A DNA stretch of 64,000 bases from Chryseobacterium sp. Leaf180 (GTDB lineage: Bacteria > Bacteroidota > Bacteroidia > Flavobacteriales > Weeksellaceae): contig NZ_LMPJ01000012.1 in assembly GCF_001424585.1 (NCBI RefSeq), positions 87,054-151,053 on the forward strand. Reading direction: 5' to 3'. Shown here piece by piece: positions 53,515-63,781 of the stretch (within the stretch, counting starts at the first letter, position 1; every line of letters starts with the position of its first letter). A model generated the notes under the pieces. The model had not been told where the DNA came from, did not search any database, and saw only the letters and a program-made list of their open reading frames with translations. Position numbers and translations under genes: made by a program.

Positions 53515-54870
53515 ATGAATTTAAACCAGATTTACAGCAGCCGACGTACCGGAAACAACCCGAATACACTGGCTTCGCGCACCGATTTCCAACGGGATTT
53601 TGACCGGATTATTTTTTCGTCAGCTTTCCGAAGGCTGCAGAATAAGACGCAGGTTTTCCCGCTTCCGGGCAGTGTTTTTGTGCATAACCGTCTGACGCAT
53701 TCGCTTGAAGTTTCGTCTGTGGGAAGAAGTTTGGGAAGTATGATTGGTGAGTTTATTCATGATCACTTTAAAAATGAATTAACAGAAGATTCCAGAAGTT
53801 TTTACCTGCATAATCTTGGAAATGTGATCGCAGCAGGCTGCCTTTGTCATGATGTCGGAAATCCTGCTTTCGGTCATTCCGGTGAAGATGCGATTGCAAG
53901 TTATTTTGAAAGAAATGAAAATCATTTAAAATCAAAATTTCAAGAAAAGGAGTGGGCAGATCTCGTGAATTTTGAGGGAAACGCGAATGCCATCCGAGTT
54001 CTAACACATCAGCAGCAGGGAAAAGATTTTGGCGGTACGCAGCTCACTTTTTCTACACTTGCAAGCATTGCGAAATATCCTTGCGAAGCTGTTGCCAGAG
54101 ATAAAAGTCAGCTTCACCGGAAGAAATTCGGGTTTTTTCAGAACGAAAAAAATACTTTTCTCGAGATTGCTGAATCAACACGTTTGATCTGTGAAAGCGA
54201 AGATCCTTATATTTTTAAACGCCATCCTTTTGTTTGGCTCGTGGAAGCGGCGGACGATATCTGCTACAATATCATAGATATGGAAGACGCGCACCGCTTG
54301 GGAATCGTTTCTACTGCCGACTGCCAGAATTTATTTTTTGAACTCGTTAAATCTGAAACTGATGATGTTGCCCGCGTCACCAGAAAACTCGATTCTATCG
54401 GTAACGACAATGAGCGGATTTCTTATCTGCGTGCCAAAGTAATTAATGCATTAATCAACAAATCGCTGCAGATTTATAAAGATAGTTTTGACCAGATTTT
54501 AAACGGAAAACAGGACAAAGCTCTGCTTGATATCTACCGTGAAGAAAATTCTTCTTTGAAGGATATCGAAAGCTTTTCCATCGAAAAAATTTATAATCAC
54601 AAAGCCGTTGTAGAAATCGAAAATGCCGGTTATAATGTAATGTATGAATTGCTAGATCATTTTATTCCGTCGGTTTTAAAGTCGAAAGATGAAAGAAAAT
54701 CTTACGATAAAATGGCGCTTAAACTTTTGCCGAAACAGTTCGTCTACGAAGAGGGAAGTGATTATCAGAAAACACTCGGTGTGATCGATTTTGTTTCCGG
54801 GATGACCGATAATTTTGCAACCGATCTTTACCGTAAAATTAAAGGAATCGACATTGGAATGACCATGTAA
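53515..54870 (+). CDS. dgt: Deoxyguanosinetriphosphate triphosphohydrolase
   Basis: This enzyme hydrolyses dGTP (and often other dNTPs) to the nucleoside and triphosphate. HD-domain metal ligands are H62 in 'NRLTHSLEVS' and H112-D113 in 'CLCHDVGNPAFGHSGEDA'. The opening 'SRRTGNNPNTLASRTDFQRDFDRIIFSSAFRRL' is represented by its key residues R10, R22-D24 and F30-R40. The 451-residue length is normal. A TAATTTTG (53500-53507) that fits the -7 element lies only 8 bases before the ATG, so transcription could be nearly leaderless, though no -33 element is evident. Confidence 0.95.
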   Translation: MNLNQIYSSRRTGNNPNTLASRTDFQRDFDRIIFSSAFRRLQNKTQVFPLPGSVFVHNRLTHSLEVSSVGRSLGSMIGEFIHDHFKNELTEDSRSFYLHNLGNVIAAGCLCHDVGNPAFGHSGEDAIASYFERNENHLKSKFQEKEWADLVNFEGNANAIRVLTHQQQGKDFGGTQLTFSTLASIAKYPCEAVARDKSQLHRKKFGFFQNEKNTFLEIAESTRLICESEDPYIFKRHPFVWLVEAADDICYNIIDMEDAHRLGIVSTADCQNLFFELVKSETDDVARVTRKLDSIGNDNERISYLRAKVINALINKSLQIYKDSFDQILNGKQDKALLDIYREENSSLKDIESFSIEKIYNHKAVVEIENAGYNVMYELLDHFIPSVLKSKDERKSYDKMALKLLPKQFVYEEGSDYQKTLGVIDFVSGMTDNFATDLYRKIKGIDIGMTM

Positions 54871-54939
54871 ATCAGCTTAGGGGTTTTGTTTTTACTTCAA
54901 AATCTGTATCTTAACGACGTAACATAAAAATCTAAACGT

Positions 54940-55878
54940 ATGTATATTTTAGGAGCTGTAGTATTTTTTGCCCTCATCACACTGTTCGCATCATTTTTTA
55001 CCGTCAAGCAGGAATCTGCCGCGGTCGTTGAACGGCTGGGAAAGTTTTTGAAAGTAAGCCACGCCGGTCTGCATCTGAAAATTCCTTTTCTGGATCAGAT
55101 TTCGAAGCGTCTCAATCTGCGAATTCAGCAGCTGGACGTCATTATCGATACCAAAACGCTGGATAATGTTTTTATTAAAATGAAAGTTTCGGTGCAGTAT
55201 CAGGTGATCCGAGAGAATGTAAAAGATGCGTATTACCGTCTAGAAAATCCGGAAAATCAGATCACTTCGTATGTTTTCGACGTTGTAAGAGCCGAAGTTC
55301 CGAAAACCAAGCTTGATGATGTTTTTGTACGCAAAGATGACATCGCGATTGCAGTAAAAAGCGAGTTGCAGGAAGCGATGCAGAGCTACGGTTATGATAT
55401 TATCAAAGCTTTGGTGACTGATATCGATCCTGATGAACAGGTAAAACATGCCATGAACAGAATCAATGCCGCCGAACGTGAAAAAACGGCTGCAGAATAT
55501 GAATCTGAAGCACAGAGAATCAGAATTGTAGCGGTTGCGAAAGCTGAAGCGGAATCTAAAAAACTTCAGGGACAAGGTATTGCTGACCAGAGAAGAGAAA
55601 TCGCGAAAGGTCTTGAGGAATCTGTAAAAATGTTGAATGCGGCAAATATCAACGCTCAGGAAGCTTCAGCTTTAATCGTTGTGACGCAGCATTATGATAC
55701 ATTAAATTCCGTTGGTGCGAATAACCGAAGCAATCTGGTTTTGTTGCCGAACTCGCCAACGGCAGCAAGTTCTATGCTGAATGATCTCGTAGTTTCTATG
55801 GCGGCGACGCAGAAAATGGATGAGCTACATACGGACACCCGACATCAGAAGCCAATTAATCTTGATAAAAATTCTTAA
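54940..55878 (+). CDS. SPFH/Band 7 (QmcA-like) membrane protein
   Basis: A 312-residue stomatin/flotillin-like protein. One N-terminal membrane helix (about 2-20) is followed by an SPFH domain ('SAAVVERLGKFLKVSHAGLHLKIPFLDQI', 'RAEVPKTKLDDVFVRKDDIA', 'GYDIIKALVTDIDPDEQVK') and a coiled-coil tail ('AEREKTAAEYESEAQRIRIV'). These proteins form ring assemblies in the membrane and often regulate membrane proteases such as FtsH. No NfeD gene is adjacent. It follows dgt closely (69 bases) in the same direction. Confidence 0.92.
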   Translation: MYILGAVVFFALITLFASFFTVKQESAAVVERLGKFLKVSHAGLHLKIPFLDQISKRLNLRIQQLDVIIDTKTLDNVFIKMKVSVQYQVIRENVKDAYYRLENPENQITSYVFDVVRAEVPKTKLDDVFVRKDDIAIAVKSELQEAMQSYGYDIIKALVTDIDPDEQVKHAMNRINAAEREKTAAEYESEAQRIRIVAVAKAEAESKKLQGQGIADQRREIAKGLEESVKMLNAANINAQEASALIVVTQHYDTLNSVGANNRSNLVLLPNSPTAASSMLNDLVVSMAATQKMDELHTDTRHQKPINLDKNS

Positions 55879-55886
55879 TATAAATC

Positions 55887-55919
55887 AATCCTTTCACAAA
55901 TTTCTGAGAGGATTTTTTA
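55887..55919 (+). terminator. Terminator after the SPFH gene
   Basis: A 10-bp stem with one G-T pair (55887-55896 with 55905-55914) is followed by a T run. Confidence 0.8.
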
Positions 55920-55960
55920 TTTAGTAGAAAAATTTTAAATTTAATTTGAACTCACGAAAA

Positions 55961-55990
55961 AAGTCTCTGAATTTCAGAGACTTTTTTTTA
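55961..55990 (-). terminator. Terminator after the permease gene
   Basis: The stem AGTCTCTGA (55962-55970) pairs perfectly with TCAGAGACT (55974-55982). A and T runs on both sides suit use in either direction. Confidence 0.85.
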
Positions 55991-56023
55991 TTGAAAGAAA
56001 TAAGTTTTACACTTGAATCATAA

Positions 56024-57712
56024 TTATTTAGTTTGATTATTTTGATCTGTTCTGAGTTTGCTGTTTCTGTGACCGTAGCAGAAATAAATGATCAAGCCCA
56101 CCGCAAACCAAAGCCCGAAATAATACCAGTTTTCGTGGCTCATTCCCGTTAAAAGGTATAAACATGAACTCAAACCTATTAAGGGAATCAGCGAGAAATT
56201 TTTAATAAAAGTGAATACACAAAGCACCAGATTGATGATGATGAAAAAGAAAATCGAAGCGCGGAATTCGCCTTCATTCGGATCTTTCCAATCCATTAAA
56301 TTTTGGAAAAATGCCGGCTCAAAATAATAAAATCCAGCCAAAGCGCCAATGAAAATTACCGGAAAAAGAATTTTACCGTTAATATACGGAAGATGAAAAC
56401 GGCCTTTTATTTTCTGTTTTGGCGGAAGCATCAAAACTCCGGCGCAAACCAAAACAAATGCGAAAATTGTCCCGATGCTGGTGAAATCCAAGATGAAAGA
56501 TTTGTCGGTAAAAAGAATCGGAATTCCTACAACAATACCTGTCACAACCGTAGCAAATGAAGGTGTTTTATATTTTGGATGTACGGTCTGGAATTTTTTA
56601 GGCATCAGTCCGTCGCGACTCATCGCATACCAGATTCTCGGCTGTCCCATCTGGAAAACGAGTAAAACCGTGGTTATCGCGACAATTGCCACGAAGGAAA
56701 CGGTAAGTTCCATCCACGCTACATTGGCGTTTGCTTTTTCAAAAATGAATGAAAGCGGATCACCGACACCGTCGAATTTTCTGTAATCGACCATTCCGGT
56801 CAAAACGAGTGTAAGACAGATGTAAATAATGGTACAAAGTACGAGCGAAATAATCATTCCTTTCGGAAGTGTTTTCTGCGGATCTTTTGTTTCTTCAGAT
56901 AATACGCTTAACGCATCAAAACCAATATACGCGAAAAATACGCCCGAAACGGCACTCATAACGCCCGCAAAACCATTTGGCATAAATGATGGTGTGCCAT
57001 TTACCGGACTTACAGGCGTCCAGTTTTCGGTATTAATATATGAGAATCCAACTAAAATAACGAGTATAATAACGGCAAGTTTTAGGATAACCAAAGCGTT
57101 ATTAAAATTTTTACTTTCCTTTAAACCTACATAACAGAGCCAAGTAATCAAACCGTTGATAACCAAAGCAGGAATATCAACAATGAATTTTAAACTTCCG
57201 AGAAGTGGAGCAGACCGCCACGCATTAAGCAGTTCCTGATTTTCTGAACCACTGGTAAATGCTTTTTTTGCTTCGGTATAACTACAGGTGAGATAATCGG
57301 GAATATGCATGCCGAGTCTCTCAAGAAAACTCGTGAAATAGTCTGACCAAGAAAAAGCTACATAAATGTTTCCGAAAGAATACTCCATGATGAGCGCCCA
57401 GCCGATAATCCAGGCAATCAGTTCTCCGAAACTTGCGTAAGCATAGGTATAAGCAGAACCCGCGGTAGGAATTCTGCTGGCAAATTCTGCATAGCAAAGC
57501 GCTGTAAAACCACACGCAAAACCGCAGATTAAGTAAAGCAAAATCACACCCGGACCGCCGCGGAAAACTGCCTCGCCCAAACTGCTGAAACTGCCTGCGC
57601 CGATAATGGCCGCGATGCCGAAAAATACAATATCCCAAGTACCTAAAACCCGCAAAAGGCTGGTAGAAGTATCGGTTTCTGAGTAGATTTTTCTCCGGAA
57701 AAGTTGATTCAT
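56024..57712 (-). CDS. APC family amino-acid permease (cationic amino acid transporter-like)
   Basis: A 562-residue permease with about 14 membrane helices. The APC signature is 'GIAAIIGAGSFSSLGEA', with helix-1 glycines unwound for substrate binding, and 'AEFASRIPTAGSAYTYAYASFGE' marks helix 3. The length and the extra C-terminal helices match the CAT/YfnA group, which import arginine, lysine or other amino acids. I took the ATG at 57712 as start; ten more residues upstream (to 57742) lack conservation. It is probably monocistronic. Confidence 0.88.
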   Translation of the reverse strand: MNQLFRRKIYSETDTSTSLLRVLGTWDIVFFGIAAIIGAGSFSSLGEAVFRGGPGVILLYLICGFACGFTALCYAEFASRIPTAGSAYTYAYASFGELIAWIIGWALIMEYSFGNIYVAFSWSDYFTSFLERLGMHIPDYLTCSYTEAKKAFTSGSENQELLNAWRSAPLLGSLKFIVDIPALVINGLITWLCYVGLKESKNFNNALVILKLAVIILVILVGFSYINTENWTPVSPVNGTPSFMPNGFAGVMSAVSGVFFAYIGFDALSVLSEETKDPQKTLPKGMIISLVLCTIIYICLTLVLTGMVDYRKFDGVGDPLSFIFEKANANVAWMELTVSFVAIVAITTVLLVFQMGQPRIWYAMSRDGLMPKKFQTVHPKYKTPSFATVVTGIVVGIPILFTDKSFILDFTSIGTIFAFVLVCAGVLMLPPKQKIKGRFHLPYINGKILFPVIFIGALAGFYYFEPAFFQNLMDWKDPNEGEFRASIFFFIIINLVLCVFTFIKNFSLIPLIGLSSCLYLLTGMSHENWYYFGLWFAVGLIIYFCYGHRNSKLRTDQNNQTK

Positions 57713-57960
57713 GTAGAAGTGTGTAAAATTTGAAGAAAACAAATGTAATTAATTCTGTTAAATATTTGGAATATAATCGCTGCAACGCTGCAAGAAAGTT
57801 AATAAAAGTTAAAAATTATCCACAAGCTAACAAACTTCGAAAAGGTTTGGCAAAACAATAAGTTTTCAATATTTTCGTGGATAATTTGTGGATAAAATGA
57901 CCGCCAGAATTCCGCATTTTCAGATTTCTGCGGTTGCAATCTTATTAATTTGATCATTCA

Positions 57961-60924
57961 ATGAAGTCAAAAAAAATACTTTTAGCCGCAGCAGTTTTCT
58001 ATTTCGGAATCTCTGAGGCGCAACAATCACAATACTTTACCCAAAAAGAAAATTACCGTTTCGGTCTTGCTGAAAATCTATATCAGACCAAAGTTTACAA
58101 CGCTTCTCAGTACGAGTATGCGCGGCAGTATTTTTATAACCAAAACCTTGAAAAGTCTAAAAAAGAGGCAGCGCAGTTTTTTGATCAGGTAATCGGTGTC
58201 ATTCTTCAGAAAAATCATGCGGAAGAAGGTTTGACGGCTTTTATGAAAGAATATCCCAACTCGGCGTATTTTGCACAGGCCAATCTCCCGCTTGCGGATT
58301 ATTATCTGGCTAAAAAAGATTTTAAAGAAGCATTAAAAACTTTAAAAAAGGTCAATCAGTACCAGCTGACGCACGAAGAAAATACGCAGTACATCCTGAA
58401 ACTCGGTTATACGAAATTTATGATGGGCGATTCTAAAGGTGCCATTGACGCGCTGGAAGAAGCGTATAAAACTGCCGATGAATCGCAGAAAGGCGATATC
58501 GCGTATATGCTTGGTCACTTAAATTATTCTAAGAGACAGAATGATCAGGCGTTTCTCTATTTTGATTCAATAAAAGACAATCCGAAATTTTCTAAACTTG
58601 TGCGTCCGTACTATGTGCAGATGTATTACAATGACAAAGATTACGACAAGGCGATTTTTGAAGGAACGGCTTTATTGAATGAAGATCTTTCGGCTTCGTA
58701 TAAAGCGGAAGTTCATAAAATTATCGGTGAATCGTACTTCATGAAAGATGACTATGCTTCGGCGTATCCGCATCTGAAAGATTATCTCGCCGTGCAGCAG
58801 AATCCCTCTGAAAATGATCTGTACGAAATGGGATTTGTTGCGGCGCAGCTCAAAAAATATGACGAGGCAGTTTCTTATTATAATCAGTTGCTGAACAGCA
58901 ATTCGGCGCTCGCGCAAAATGCATATTATCAGCTTGGAAATGCATATCTCGCCGTAGAAAAAAAGCAGGAAGCACTTTCAGCATTTCGTTCTGCGTATCA
59001 GATGGATTATGATAAAAACGTGAAAAAACTCGCGCACGAGCAATATGCAAAGCTGAGTTACGATATCGGAAATCCTTTTGAAAATCCGACCAACGTTATT
59101 CAGGAATATATAAAAATCAATACCAACGATCCGAAAACAGCAGAAATGCGTTCGCTTTTGGTAAAATCGTATCTGTACTCCGGAGATTTTAAAGAAACGC
59201 TGAGCGCGATCGATAAACTTCCGAATTCTACTCCCGAAACCGATAAAGTAGATCAGGAGGTTTCCTATTTATTGGGAACGGAAGAATTTAATAAAGGAAA
59301 TTTCGACGATGCAGAACGTTATTTTTTAAGAAGTTTAGAATTTAATATCAATAAAGAATTCCACAACCGCGCTTTGTACTGGCTCGGACAGGTGTATTAT
59401 CAGAAAGGAAATTATCCTTCGGCGATTGTACGTTACGAAAAACTTTTAAACGAAACTTTCCCGGAGCAGCAGCAGTTGCCCTATGATTTGGGATATGCTT
59501 ATTTTAAATCGAAGAAATTTGATCAGGCTGAAAAATATTTTACGGACTATCTGAAAAACCCGAAGTCTGAGTTTAAAAATGATGCTGAACTTCGTCTCGC
59601 AGATATTAATTATGCAAATAATGATCTTGATAAAGCGATTGCGATTTACGATCAGACAACCGATGCGACCGATTATACTTTGTACCAGAAAGCGTTGGCT
59701 TTAGGATTTAAAGATGATCAGGCAGCGAAAATCAGCAATCTGAAACAGCTTTTATCTAAATATCCAAACTCAGAATATGTCGACGATGCGCAGTACGAAA
59801 TCGGCGTTGCATACTCAGTACAGGAAGATTTTAATAATTCCAATGACTATTTCGGGAAAGTAATTAAAACTTCGACCGATAAAGATTTGGTGGCGAATGC
59901 GTCGATCTATAGAGCGCAGAATTATTTTGATCAGAACCAAAGCGACAAAGCGCTGTCTGAACTTCGTACTCTTGGTGAACAGTACAAAAACACGGCTTAC
60001 GCCCAGAAAATTGTGCAGGCAGCGAGACCGATTTTCACCAAAAACGGTGACGTTTCCGGTTACGAAACATTTGCACGAAATCTTGGGGTAAATATCGATG
60101 CAAAAGAAATTGATGAGATAAATCTTTCTACCGGAAAACAGTATTTCGCAAAGAAAGATTACAAAAATGCAATTTCCTTTTATGAAAAATATTTAACGCA
60201 AAACCCGACCGGTGACGGACTTTATCAGGCTAAATATGAGCTTGGCGAAAGTTACTATCAAAACAACAATCAGGCGAAGGCTTTGCTTGTTCTGCAGGAA
60301 GTTGCTGATGTCGCGAATGATTATCAGGATGATGCGCAGACACGTGTGGCCCAGATTTATCTCGCGCAGGGAAATACATCAGAAGCGAAACGTTATCTTG
60401 AAAGTATCAGAAATTCTTCAGACGTGAACGTGAAAAATTACGCGAATGTTGAATTAATGAAACTCTATGCTGACGAGAAAAACTTTGGCGAAGCGGAAAA
60501 ACTTGCAAATGCAGTTATTGGAAACACTAAAAATTCAGCGGCGGTAATTGAGACCGCAAAAGTGATTAAAGCAAGAAGTCTGATGAACAGCGGAAAAGAC
60601 AAAGACGCGCAGTCTGCGTATACTTCGCTTGAAAAATCTTCAAATACGGAAGTTGCCGCGGAAGCGCTTTACGCAAAAGCTTTCTATCAGAATAAAGGAA
60701 AAGCTTTTAAATCTTCAAATGAAACGATTTTCAAACTTGCCAACAATTATGCATCGGAAGATTACTGGGGCGCAAAAGCATTGGTTCTGATGGCGAAAAA
60801 CTACATCGGCCTGAAAGATAATTATCAGGCAAGTTACACAGTCGATCAAATTATCGCCAATTATTCTGATTTCCCGGAAATTGTTGCCGAAGCGAAGGAA
60901 GTAAAAAAGACTATTAAAAAGTAA
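57961..60924 (+). CDS. Secreted tetratricopeptide-repeat protein
   Basis: A 987-residue protein with a signal peptide ending at 'GISEAQ' (about residue 21) and TPR-type helical repeats through its length. Typical repeat cores are 'ALYWLGQVYYQKGNYPSAIVRYEKLL' and 'AQNAYYQLGNAYLAVEKKQEALSAF', with many others between. Such arrays mediate protein-protein contacts. It lies 80 bases before a beta-barrel gene in the same direction, so the two could form a periplasm-outer-membrane pair. No catalytic domain is visible. Confidence 0.88.
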   Translation: MKSKKILLAAAVFYFGISEAQQSQYFTQKENYRFGLAENLYQTKVYNASQYEYARQYFYNQNLEKSKKEAAQFFDQVIGVILQKNHAEEGLTAFMKEYPNSAYFAQANLPLADYYLAKKDFKEALKTLKKVNQYQLTHEENTQYILKLGYTKFMMGDSKGAIDALEEAYKTADESQKGDIAYMLGHLNYSKRQNDQAFLYFDSIKDNPKFSKLVRPYYVQMYYNDKDYDKAIFEGTALLNEDLSASYKAEVHKIIGESYFMKDDYASAYPHLKDYLAVQQNPSENDLYEMGFVAAQLKKYDEAVSYYNQLLNSNSALAQNAYYQLGNAYLAVEKKQEALSAFRSAYQMDYDKNVKKLAHEQYAKLSYDIGNPFENPTNVIQEYIKINTNDPKTAEMRSLLVKSYLYSGDFKETLSAIDKLPNSTPETDKVDQEVSYLLGTEEFNKGNFDDAERYFLRSLEFNINKEFHNRALYWLGQVYYQKGNYPSAIVRYEKLLNETFPEQQQLPYDLGYAYFKSKKFDQAEKYFTDYLKNPKSEFKNDAELRLADINYANNDLDKAIAIYDQTTDATDYTLYQKALALGFKDDQAAKISNLKQLLSKYPNSEYVDDAQYEIGVAYSVQEDFNNSNDYFGKVIKTSTDKDLVANASIYRAQNYFDQNQSDKALSELRTLGEQYKNTAYAQKIVQAARPIFTKNGDVSGYETFARNLGVNIDAKEIDEINLSTGKQYFAKKDYKNAISFYEKYLTQNPTGDGLYQAKYELGESYYQNNNQAKALLVLQEVADVANDYQDDAQTRVAQIYLAQGNTSEAKRYLESIRNSSDVNVKNYANVELMKLYADEKNFGEAEKLANAVIGNTKNSAAVIETAKVIKARSLMNSGKDKDAQSAYTSLEKSSNTEVAAEALYAKAFYQNKGKAFKSSNETIFKLANNYASEDYWGAKALVLMAKNYIGLKDNYQASYTVDQIIANYSDFPEIVAEAKEVKKTIKK

Positions 60925-61004
60925 AATGTGTACTGATGTATGATCGTAAAACGTATTTGTGATTTTCAGAATACATTTTACAGGAGTACTTAAATACAAT
61001 CAAA

Positions 61005-62771
61005 ATGAACAAGAGAATTCAAATATTATCGATATTATTTTTGGGACTTTCGTCTGTGGCATTTTCGCAGATCCGCGAAGAGAAGCTTATTCTCACCAAA
61101 AAACGCGAACCCGAAGTAAAGAAAATTGAGAAGAAAAAAACGTCGGTGGAAGTGGTAAAAAACTATCCTCCGGAAGAGAAATCTGCGAATCCTGTACAAT
61201 ATAACATTACGGATGTGCCTGCGGTTTCAGATTTTAAGACATCCACGATTCAGGGACAGGATGTAGCTCCGACTTTTGATGCGGCTGCTCAGAATAATTA
61301 TTTTCAGATCGGTATGGGCAATTACGGAAAATTTCTGGCTGACGGAAATATCTCCAAAACGCTCGACAATAAACTGGAAGTAGGTGCCGATGTGCATGTT
61401 TTGACAACCAACGGACTGAAAAAAGATTATGCCTGGGATTCTGATTCGCGTACGGCAAATCTTGGTGCCTTTCTTAACGCTTACGGCGAAAAAGGGAAGG
61501 TAAATGTGAACGCAGAATATGCGCTGGATGATTATAATTATTACGGAATTTATGCTTTAAATCCGTCTGCAGGAGTTGATTTAAGCCAAAAAGTGAATCA
61601 AATTCGGGTGAATGGTTATTATGATTTTTATTCAAATAATATTCTGAATGATGTTCGTGTAAAATCGAATTTTCTTTCTGACCGTTTTAATGCAAAAGAA
61701 AATCAGGTTTCTGCGTTGGCTAATTTGTCGAAACATGCAGTAAACATTACTGATGATATTAAATTGAATGCCGATCTCGGTCTCGGAATTGAAACGGTGC
61801 AGAGCGATTTTAAAATCATCGACAGAAATTCTTCGACGTATTTAAACTTCTCCCTGGCGCCAAAAGTGACCTTCATGAAAGGTGAAACCTATTTGATGCT
61901 TGGCTCTGGATTTTCATTTTTAAACTCGAGATTCTCAAATCTGTCAATGGCTGGTGAGGCGAAAAACAGCAAAACATTTTGGTTTCCACAGGCAGAATTT
62001 CAGTTGGCAGCATCGAAAGAATTTAAGTTTTATGGTGGTGTAGACGGCGGCTTGAAACTGAATACATACAGTGATCTGCTTCAGCAGAATCCGTTTTTGG
62101 TTTCAGACGAGATGTTGAGACCGACGGAAACTAAGTTTCATTTCTACGCCGGTTTGAGAGGTGATATCAGCGAAACTTTAAAATATGATTTCTCTGCAGG
62201 TTACGGGAAAATAAACAACATCATGTTTTTTAAAGCAAATACTTTATTCGACAGTGGTTTGGCTTTAGACCGTTTCGGATTTGATTATGCGAATACTTTT
62301 TCTGCAATCTATGACGATGGAAATGTGAGTGATATCAAAGGAAGTGTGCAGTATTTTCCTTTGGCGAATTTAGTTTTGGATGCGGAAGTACGTTTCCAAA
62401 AATATGAACTGAAGAATTTTGAAAATATTTATAACGTGCCGCTTGTTTCGGGAAGCATCGGTGCAAAATATACAATGTTGCAGAAAAAACTCTCGCTTGG
62501 TTTCAAAGGAATTTTTGCAAGTGACAGAACGACAAACTCTTACACTTTAGAAGGCGTTTCAAACCCAATGCTGATGTTTCAGTCGACAGAAAACACGAAT
62601 GATAAAGTTGGCGGATATGCCGATTTAAATTTGTCTGCGGAGTATAAGTTTCACAAAAATTTCAGTATTTTCGCACTCGGAAATAATCTTCTGAGCTCAA
62701 AATACCAGACGTACAAAGGCTATAAAGTTCTTGGCGCGCAGATTTTGGGAGGAGTGAAGATTACATTTTAA
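61005..62771 (+). CDS. Outer-membrane beta-barrel protein, TonB-receptor-like, partner of the TPR protein
   Basis: A 588-residue protein with a signal peptide ending at 'VAFSQ' (about residue 21). A Lys/Glu-rich periplasmic linker of about 60 residues ('LTKKREPEVKKIEKKKTSVE') follows, then a run of amphipathic strands to the C-terminal aromatic end 'GGVKITF', as in outer-membrane barrels. There is no plug domain or TonB box I can see, so it is a porin or assembly-type barrel rather than a true TonB receptor. The upstream TPR gene suggests a shared role. Confidence 0.8.
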   Translation: MNKRIQILSILFLGLSSVAFSQIREEKLILTKKREPEVKKIEKKKTSVEVVKNYPPEEKSANPVQYNITDVPAVSDFKTSTIQGQDVAPTFDAAAQNNYFQIGMGNYGKFLADGNISKTLDNKLEVGADVHVLTTNGLKKDYAWDSDSRTANLGAFLNAYGEKGKVNVNAEYALDDYNYYGIYALNPSAGVDLSQKVNQIRVNGYYDFYSNNILNDVRVKSNFLSDRFNAKENQVSALANLSKHAVNITDDIKLNADLGLGIETVQSDFKIIDRNSSTYLNFSLAPKVTFMKGETYLMLGSGFSFLNSRFSNLSMAGEAKNSKTFWFPQAEFQLAASKEFKFYGGVDGGLKLNTYSDLLQQNPFLVSDEMLRPTETKFHFYAGLRGDISETLKYDFSAGYGKINNIMFFKANTLFDSGLALDRFGFDYANTFSAIYDDGNVSDIKGSVQYFPLANLVLDAEVRFQKYELKNFENIYNVPLVSGSIGAKYTMLQKKLSLGFKGIFASDRTTNSYTLEGVSNPMLMFQSTENTNDKVGGYADLNLSAEYKFHKNFSIFALGNNLLSSKYQTYKGYKVLGAQILGGVKITF

Positions 62772-62826
62772 AAAAAATGGAGCAATTTTTAATTACTAAT
62801 TAATTTTTACTCTTTAAAATATTAAT

Positions 62827-62900
62827 GGCTGCGTAGTTCAACTGGATAGAATATCAGATTTCGGCTCTGAGGGTTGGGGGTTCGAATCCCTTCGCGGTCA
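62827..62900 (+). tRNA. trnR-UCG: tRNA-Arg, anticodon UCG
   Basis: A 74-base cloverleaf. The 7-bp acceptor (62827-62833 with 62893-62899) contains two G-U pairs, the D-arm is 62836-62852, the anticodon stem is 62854-62858 with 62866-62870, and the loop TTTCGGC places TCG at 62861-62863. The T-arm loop is TTCGAAT (62881-62887). Discriminator A is at 62900 and the CCA end is not encoded. It reads Arg CGN codons. Confidence 0.93.
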
Positions 62901-62904
62901 CTTG

Positions 62905-62947
62905 GCGGGAAATGTCACTTTCATGAGTGATTTTCCCGCTTTTTTAT
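62905..62947 (+). terminator. Terminator after tRNA-Arg
   Basis: The stem GCGGGAAA (62905-62912) pairs with TTTCCCGC (62932-62939), an inner stem TCACT/AGTGA strengthens it, and a T run follows. Confidence 0.88.
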
Positions 62948-63470
62948 TTTGTAAAATCTTGTCTATTGATAAGATGGAAGATATTGCCGAATTGATCGGA
63001 GGTATTTTAAAAGTTTTCGTCAAAAATCGGAAATTTATTGTTTTCTAGTGCCATCTTCTCCTTTAATATAGAGTTGAGAGAGATTTGATAATTTTTTTGG
63101 CACCTGATTACGTTTTGTTTTGATAGTGCTATTTAATGGGTAACTTTTGATTCTGCAGATCCATTTCTAATGCATCGAATTTTTTTTATGCTCTTTTTTA
63201 CTCAACTGATAATCTTTGAGATCAAATCTGTCCTCTAGATATTTTTCTCTGGCACTATTTAGACGATTATTTTTGAAGAAATTTTCTTTTTTCTTCATGT
63301 CGAAACTTTGATGATTATTTTTTAAATTGATCAAAAATATTTCTTTAATTAATTGACCGAACGCAATATGATATTCAAATTTTTTAACTCTCTTGTAAAT
63401 TCATCATTAACTATGTCAGCGCTGCATCTGTATCCACATTTAGATTGGCAATGATGATATGAGAAAGTAG
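62948..63470 (-). pseudogene. Decayed serine site-specific recombinase (C-terminal part)
   Basis: Fragments in different minus-strand frames line up with the C-terminal half of large serine recombinases. These are a zinc ribbon 'HHCQSKCGYRCSADIVND' (63400-63453), then 'AREKYLEDRFDLKDYQLSKK' (about 63190-63290), then 'LSNLSQLYIKGED' (about 63050-63095), and a closing 'KIPPINSAISSILSIDKIL' (about 62955-63015). The order is right, but stops and frameshifts separate the pieces, so the gene is dead. Its end lies just after tRNA-Arg, a common integration site. It is the relic of a mobile element. Confidence 0.65.
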
Positions 63471-63781
63471 TTTTTTAAGTTTATAAATTAGTAGAATTAT
63501 ATAAAATTCTTATAGACAAAAAGTAACTATTGTTTAATGAAGCTTTCATTGGTAACTATGAATAGCAGCAGTAGAATTTGAAAATTACCGACTGATCAAT
63601 TGTGATTGTGGATAGAAGCTAGTTTAATGGATTTTGACGGAAATAAGATGATCTTGTATACTGACGGTAACTATAGGAAAAATCCACCGTGGCAAATCTA
63701 ATAATGACCACAAAAATGATTTTAATGTCGCATATTTGACGTATGGATCAATTACTGAATAACTTTTAAAACTTTACAATA
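63471..63781. other. Gene-poor stretch of decayed DNA
   Basis: I see no complete gene here. A CATATTTG (63730-63737) near the end resembles a -7 element for the short signal-peptide ORF at 63782. Confidence 0.5.

Noticed and set aside
61005..62771. Genuine TonB-dependent receptor
   Set aside because: No plug domain or TonB box is visible after the signal peptide, so I call it only a barrel protein.
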